Part shown: positions 60,182 to 64,000 of the stretch, piece after piece
How the letters are laid out: the number at the start of each line of letters is the position of its first letter
Position numbering within the stretch: the first letter of the stretch is position 1
Assembly: GCF_963676855.1 (NCBI RefSeq)
Contig: NZ_OY781460.1
Location: 1,101,501 to 1,165,500, forward strand
Direction: 5' to 3'
DNA length: 64,000 bases
Origin: an uncultured Anaeromusa sp.
GTDB taxonomy: Bacteria > Bacillota > Negativicutes > Anaeromusales > Anaeromusaceae
Notes under the pieces: model-generated
The model's database searches: none
The model's input: the letters and a program-made list of their open reading frames with translations, nothing else
What the model was told of the DNA's origin: nothing
Made by a program: the position numbers and the translations under genes

Positions 60182-60804
60182 CGGTTGTTTTTAGTGTTTT
60201 TGCGTTGCTATGCTGTATCTGGGTTGTTTGGAAGCTTGTTTCCCGGCGAAAAAGTCTTCCTTGTCCGTCTTGGCTGTACCGCATGGTGGAGATGGAAAAT
60301 TCTTTAGCGAAAAACAGCCAAGCCAAGACAATTCTCGCCGGCTTGGGCGTTGCCGAAGGCATGACGGTGTTGGATGCTGGCTGCGGCCCGGGGAGGGTTA
60401 CGCTTCCTTTAGCCAAAGCGGTAGGCGCAGAAGGCAAGGTTATCGCTGTTGATTTGCAGCAGGGTATGCTGGATGTGGTACAACGCAAAGCGCAACAAGA
60501 AGGCCTTGCCATGATTGAATTTGTACAGCTTCCCTTGGGAGAAGGCAAGCTCCCGGCGTATCAGGCAGACCGTGCGGTCATGGCGGCGGTGCTGGGGGAA
60601 ATTCCCCAGCAGGCAGCGGCTTTGCAGGAACTATTTGCAGCTTTAAAGCCGGGGGGCATTCTGGCTATCGCCGAAACGATTTTTGACCCCCATTACCAGC
60701 GCAAAGCGCATGTGCTGGACTTAGCTCGGGCTGCTGGTTTTTCGGAAGTCGGTTTTATGGGGGACTGTCTGGCCTATACGGTATATTTACAAAAGCCATC
60801 ATGA
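60169..60804 (+). CDS. Methyltransferase with N-terminal membrane anchor
   Basis: 211 residues from TTG 60169, overlapping rluD-like gene by 13 bases, with GGAGGAGGTGG just upstream. A helix (LTVVFSVFALLCCIWVVWKLV) anchors it; then motif I VLDAGCGPGRVTLPLA, VIAVDLQQGMLD and LKPGGILAIAETIF. A class I SAM methyltransferase at the inner membrane, possibly acting on lipid or quinone. Substrate unknown. Confidence 0.8.
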   Translation: MDALTVVFSVFALLCCIWVVWKLVSRRKSLPCPSWLYRMVEMENSLAKNSQAKTILAGLGVAEGMTVLDAGCGPGRVTLPLAKAVGAEGKVIAVDLQQGMLDVVQRKAQQEGLAMIEFVQLPLGEGKLPAYQADRAVMAAVLGEIPQQAAALQELFAALKPGGILAIAETIFDPHYQRKAHVLDLARAAGFSEVGFMGDCLAYTVYLQKPS

Positions 60805-60810
60805 TAAGTG

Positions 60811-60850
60811 AATTCGCTCTTTCCATAGTGGGAAGGGGCGAATTTTTTTG
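60811..60850 (+). terminator. Terminator after the methyltransferase
   Basis: AATTCGC...CTTTCC / GGAAGG...GCGAATT then T7. Confidence 0.92.
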
Positions 60851-61311
60851 TTAAGACGATGCTGCTCGGAATTGTCAGTCGCGTTGTATGTGGGGGAAGC
60901 TTTGTAGATACTTCGAAAATTAGCTGTGAATGGCAGCCGTCAAAGTTTTTGCGACAAGATTTCCGCAAGCCTCGCAAACCGGGGCGGCGACGGCAGTTCC
61001 GCGAACTCGCTGGCGCTCAGACATACGGAACTTTTCTCCGACGCCTCTACGGTTTGCGTCCTACGGACCGTCTTGCTCCAAAAAAGTCGCAAAAACAACG
61101 GCGGCTTATCTTCTCCTGAGTACCCTCCGATTCTCACCGCGACTTTTGTTCAATCCAATCGTCCCTCCCTTTACTCCTGTTGAAAAATACCGTTCCCCTC
61201 TGGCTTTTCTCGGTTTCGATGCTTCTGCCATCTTCTTAGTTACAAATATCCGATTTTCGTATAGAATAAACGTACTGTATATTCTATTTAGCGTATGAAG
61301 GGAATTGGCAC
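60851..61311 (+). other. 460-base orphan stretch before the dynamin gene
   Basis: Several frames stay open over about 200-370 bases on both strands at once, with no ribosome site and unlike proteins, which points to non-coding sequence of even base composition. Blocks such as CGCGAACTCGCTGGCGCTCA and GACGCCTCTACGGTTTGCG have a GC-rich, inverted-repeat look. It may be a dispersed repeat or structured RNA; a promoter for the next gene should be near 61260-61300 (TATAGAAT, TATATTC). Confidence 0.35.
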
Positions 61312-64000
61312 ATGCTTCAAACTGCGAACCGCTCAACAGACCTGCGGACCTTGAAAGGAAAGCTGGTAGCGGCTTATGACTATGTATTGACTCATCATGA
61401 CTCTGATAATGCGACAAAAATAAAGCAGTTGGCGAGCAAACTGGAACAACAAGAGTTTGCCATTGCTTTTTGCGGCCATTTTTCAGCGGGAAAATCTACG
61501 ATTATCAACCGCTTGGTAGGCGAAAATCTGCTGCCGGCTAGCCCGATTCCGACTAGCGCCAATTTGGTAAAGGTCAAGGCGGGCGAGGCTTATGCCAAGG
61601 TGGTTTTTAAGAGCGAAAAACCGCGCATGTATTTGGCTCCCTATGATTACGAGCTGGTGAAGCAGTATTGCAAGGACGGGGACCAGATTCAAGAGATTGA
61701 GCTTAGTCAAGCCGACTGCCAGCTGCCGCCGCAAGTGGTGGTTATGGATACGCCTGGCATCGATTCAGCGGATGACGCGCATCGCATCGCTACCGAGTCG
61801 GCCATTCATCTGGCGGATTTGATTTTTTATGTCATGGACTACAACCATGTGCAGTCCGAATTAAATTTTATGTTTACTAAAGAACTGACGGAAGCGGGAA
61901 AAGAGGTTTGCCTGGTTATTAACCAGGTAGACAAGCACTTAGAGCAGGAGCTTTCGTTTGCCGATTTTCAGGCCAGCGTGGTAAATTCCTTTGCCTCCTG
62001 GGGCGTTAAGGCGACGCATATTTTTTATACTTCTCTCAAAAGTGACGAGCATGCGCATAATCAGTTTCCGGCGCTGCAGGCGTTTTTGGCGGAGCGGCTG
62101 CAGGCTAAGGACACGCTGTTGTTGCAATCGGTATTTCATTCCCTGCAAAAAATCGTCGGTGATCATTTGACGGCGGCGCGGAAAAAAGGCGAAAATAAAT
62201 TACAGTCGGCCAGAGAGGTCCTGGGGGAACTGCCGGCGGCGGAGCAAGAGGAACTGCTGGCGAACTATGACAAGCTGTTGGCGGAAAAGAACTTGCTGGG
62301 CGAAGGTCTGGAAAAAGCAGAGAGCCAGTTTGACCTGGAAGTCAGCAAAATTATGCAGAATGCCTATTTGATGCCCTTTGAGACGCGGGCGCTGGCGGAA
62401 GCGTATTTGGAAGCCTGCCAGGCGGGTTTTAAGGTTGGCTTTTTGTTTACCAAACAGAAGACGGAGACGGAACGGGAAAACCGGCTGGAGCTTTTTTACC
62501 AGGGCGTACTGGAAAAGATAAAATCCCAAATAGAGTGGCATCTGCGCGAGTTCCTGGGGCGCTTCCTAAAAGAGCGGCGTATGGAAGACAAGGAATTGCT
62601 CGCAAGGGCGCAGCAGTTTACGGTGCCTTTGGCCAAGGAAGCGCTAGTGGGCGCGGTAAAGCCGGGCGCTCGTCTTTCCGGCGAATCGGTCATCAATTAT
62701 ACGGAGAGCGTGGCCAATGAAATTAAGCTTGCGGTGAAACGAAACCTGGCTTCTTTAGAAGTAGACATTTTGGAGGCTCTCCAAGAGCGTACTGCTGCGC
62801 TGCAGGTGCGGCTGTCCCAAAAATCAGCCGGGTTGGAGCGTTATGTCGCCGCACTGGAACAGCTGAAAAAACAGGAAGCCGCCGCTAAGCTGGCACAAGC
62901 GGAAACTGATAAGCTGCTTAGCCAAGCGAAGGAAATTACAGAAGAAGCGTTTTGCCTGCTGGCACAGAACGAAGAGGAGTTTGACGTTGTTTCGCCGCAG
63001 ACCGGACAGGTGGAACTGGTGAAAAAAACGCCTCCTCGCGTCCAAACCATGCCTAAAGTAACCGAGAAAAAAGCGGCAGCCATTGAGGCGGCGGACCGGA
63101 TGAAGCAGACCGCAAGCAATCTCAAGGAGACGGCGAACCTAGTTCAGGCTTTGCCTGGTTTTGCTAAGCTGGCCAGGGAACTGGAGGGAAAGGCGGCGCG
63201 GTTGGAGCATAAAGGCTTTACCGTCGCACTCTTCGGGGCGTTCAGCGCCGGTAAATCTTCCTTTGCTAATGCCCTTCTCGGCGAGAAAGTGCTGCCTGTT
63301 TCGCCTAACCCGACAACGGCGGCGATTAATCAGATTAAGCCGGTGAACGAGGCTTGCACGCATGGAACGGTGCGCGTCAAGGTGAAGGATGATCACTCCT
63401 TGCTGGATGATGTCAATCAGGCGTTGCGTCTGTTTGAAGTGCAGGCGGCCAGTCTGGCTGAAGCCAGGGAAAAGGCAGCCTCTTTAGGACAGGGCGCGTC
63501 GGTTGGGGCAGCGGAAAAAACCAGCTATGCTTTCTTGCAGGCCTTTGCGCGCGGTTATGCCGCCTTTGGCGAGCAGCTGGGGGCTGTGCTGGAAACAACC
63601 ATGGCGGAATTCGGTGACTATGTGGCGGTGGAGGAAAAATCCTGTTTTGTAGAATGGATTGACCTCTACTATGACTGCCCCTTGACTCGCAAGGGCATTA
63701 CGCTGGTAGACACGCCAGGGGCGGATTCCATCAACGCCCGCCATACAGGAGTAGCCTTTGAGTTCATCAAAAATTCGGATGCCATTCTCTTTGTTACGTA
63801 CTATAATCATGCCTTCTCGAAAGCGGATCGGGAGTTTCTGATTCAACTGGGGCGGGTAAAAGACGCCTTCCAACTGGATAAAATGTTCTTTATCATCAAC
63901 GCCATTGATTTGGCGGACAACGAAGAAGAAAAAGAAACGGTCATGGCCTATGTGCAGGAGCAGCTTGTTAAATACGGCGTTCGCAATCCCCATCTGTACG
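61312..64000 (+). CDS. Double dynamin-family GTPase, 3' end outside window
   Basis: 896 residues visible, frame open to the end. Two GTPase units: first with FCGHFSAGKSTIINRL, VVMDTPGID and VINQVDKH; second with LFGAFSAGKSSFANALLG, LVDTPGADS and INAIDLAD; coiled-coil stalk segments between (about 300-560). This matches bacterial DynA/YpbR, which tethers and fuses membranes and protects against membrane damage and phage. ATG 61312 has GAAGGGA eight bases upstream. Such a length (over 900 residues) is expected to reach about 1200. Confidence 0.9.
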   Translation, partial: MLQTANRSTDLRTLKGKLVAAYDYVLTHHDSDNATKIKQLASKLEQQEFAIAFCGHFSAGKSTIINRLVGENLLPASPIPTSANLVKVKAGEAYAKVVFKSEKPRMYLAPYDYELVKQYCKDGDQIQEIELSQADCQLPPQVVVMDTPGIDSADDAHRIATESAIHLADLIFYVMDYNHVQSELNFMFTKELTEAGKEVCLVINQVDKHLEQELSFADFQASVVNSFASWGVKATHIFYTSLKSDEHAHNQFPALQAFLAERLQAKDTLLLQSVFHSLQKIVGDHLTAARKKGENKLQSAREVLGELPAAEQEELLANYDKLLAEKNLLGEGLEKAESQFDLEVSKIMQNAYLMPFETRALAEAYLEACQAGFKVGFLFTKQKTETERENRLELFYQGVLEKIKSQIEWHLREFLGRFLKERRMEDKELLARAQQFTVPLAKEALVGAVKPGARLSGESVINYTESVANEIKLAVKRNLASLEVDILEALQERTAALQVRLSQKSAGLERYVAALEQLKKQEAAAKLAQAETDKLLSQAKEITEEAFCLLAQNEEEFDVVSPQTGQVELVKKTPPRVQTMPKVTEKKAAAIEAADRMKQTASNLKETANLVQALPGFAKLARELEGKAARLEHKGFTVALFGAFSAGKSSFANALLGEKVLPVSPNPTTAAINQIKPVNEACTHGTVRVKVKDDHSLLDDVNQALRLFEVQAASLAEAREKAASLGQGASVGAAEKTSYAFLQAFARGYAAFGEQLGAVLETTMAEFGDYVAVEEKSCFVEWIDLYYDCPLTRKGITLVDTPGADSINARHTGVAFEFIKNSDAILFVTYYNHAFSKADREFLIQLGRVKDAFQLDKMFFIINAIDLADNEEEKETVMAYVQEQLVKYGVRNPHLY

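Noticed and set aside
60859..61298. Three overlapping frames of 85-122 residues
   Set aside because: Open in several frames at once with no start signals; most likely non-coding.

Overview
The window looks like chromosome of a diderm, low-to-middle GC Firmicute, most likely of the Negativicutes (Sporomusaceae type). This is an inference. It rests on Firmicute-style regulators and Shine-Dalgarno sites (LytTR, HxlR, MocR/PdxR, Rrf2), a KimA-like potassium importer and a two-GTPase dynamin, combined with an outer-membrane autotransporter barrel that only a diderm would carry. Anaerobic traits (cysteine desulfidase, Fe-S type enzymes, split-barrel flavoproteins) fit.

Layout. 1-12 kb: end of a LytTR response regulator, an imidazolonepropionase-like amidohydrolase with an MFS carrier, queF, a KimA-like importer, an amino-acid permease, cydDC and a DUF2225 gene. 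At 12019-12094 is a tRNA-Ala (anticodon CGC) that served as an integration site. From 12.1 to 25.1 kb lies an AT-rich accessory region built of two tandem cassettes with related left and right termini. Cassette 1 (about 12097-15126) carries a complete retron: phosphoribosyltransferase-like effector, small winged-helix-like protein, msr-msd RNA with matching a1/a2 repeats, and a reverse transcriptase with NAxxH, YADD and VTG motifs. Cassette 2 (about 15127-25053) carries an unusual membrane-anchored PIN-like protein with a DUF6765-like partner, then intact IS256- and IS3-family elements, wrecked serine and tyrosine recombinases, and an EttA-type ABC-F gene.

25-35 kb: a divergent pair of XRE regulators around palindromic operators, a DUF2294 protein, a chemoreceptor, a secreted protein, a split-barrel flavoprotein facing an Rrf2 regulator, and a GntR-controlled operon that would hydrolyse 2-aminothiazoline-4-carboxylate to cysteine and break cysteine down. 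35-47 kb: periplasmic enzymes, a DUF2442 protein, an HTH-TPR-LuxR-like regulator ahead of a membrane protein/acetoacetate-decarboxylase-like/SDR operon, a frameshifted autotransporter, and a GNAT-acyl-ligase fusion with its own acyl carrier protein.

47-57 kb is a run of stress and cofactor units, each beside its regulator: HxlR with a tautomerase, a flavin reductase and a nitroreductase; PdxR with pyridoxal kinase and an ECF S-component; a Fur-box-controlled 37-residue Cys-containing small protein on the minus strand; and MarR with DoxX, an extradiol dioxygenase-like enzyme and pirin. 57-64 kb: an Fsr-like MFS pump, a polysaccharide deacetylase, an RluA-family pseudouridine synthase, a membrane-anchored methyltransferase, a 460-base orphan non-coding stretch and the 5' part of a double dynamin that runs off the window.
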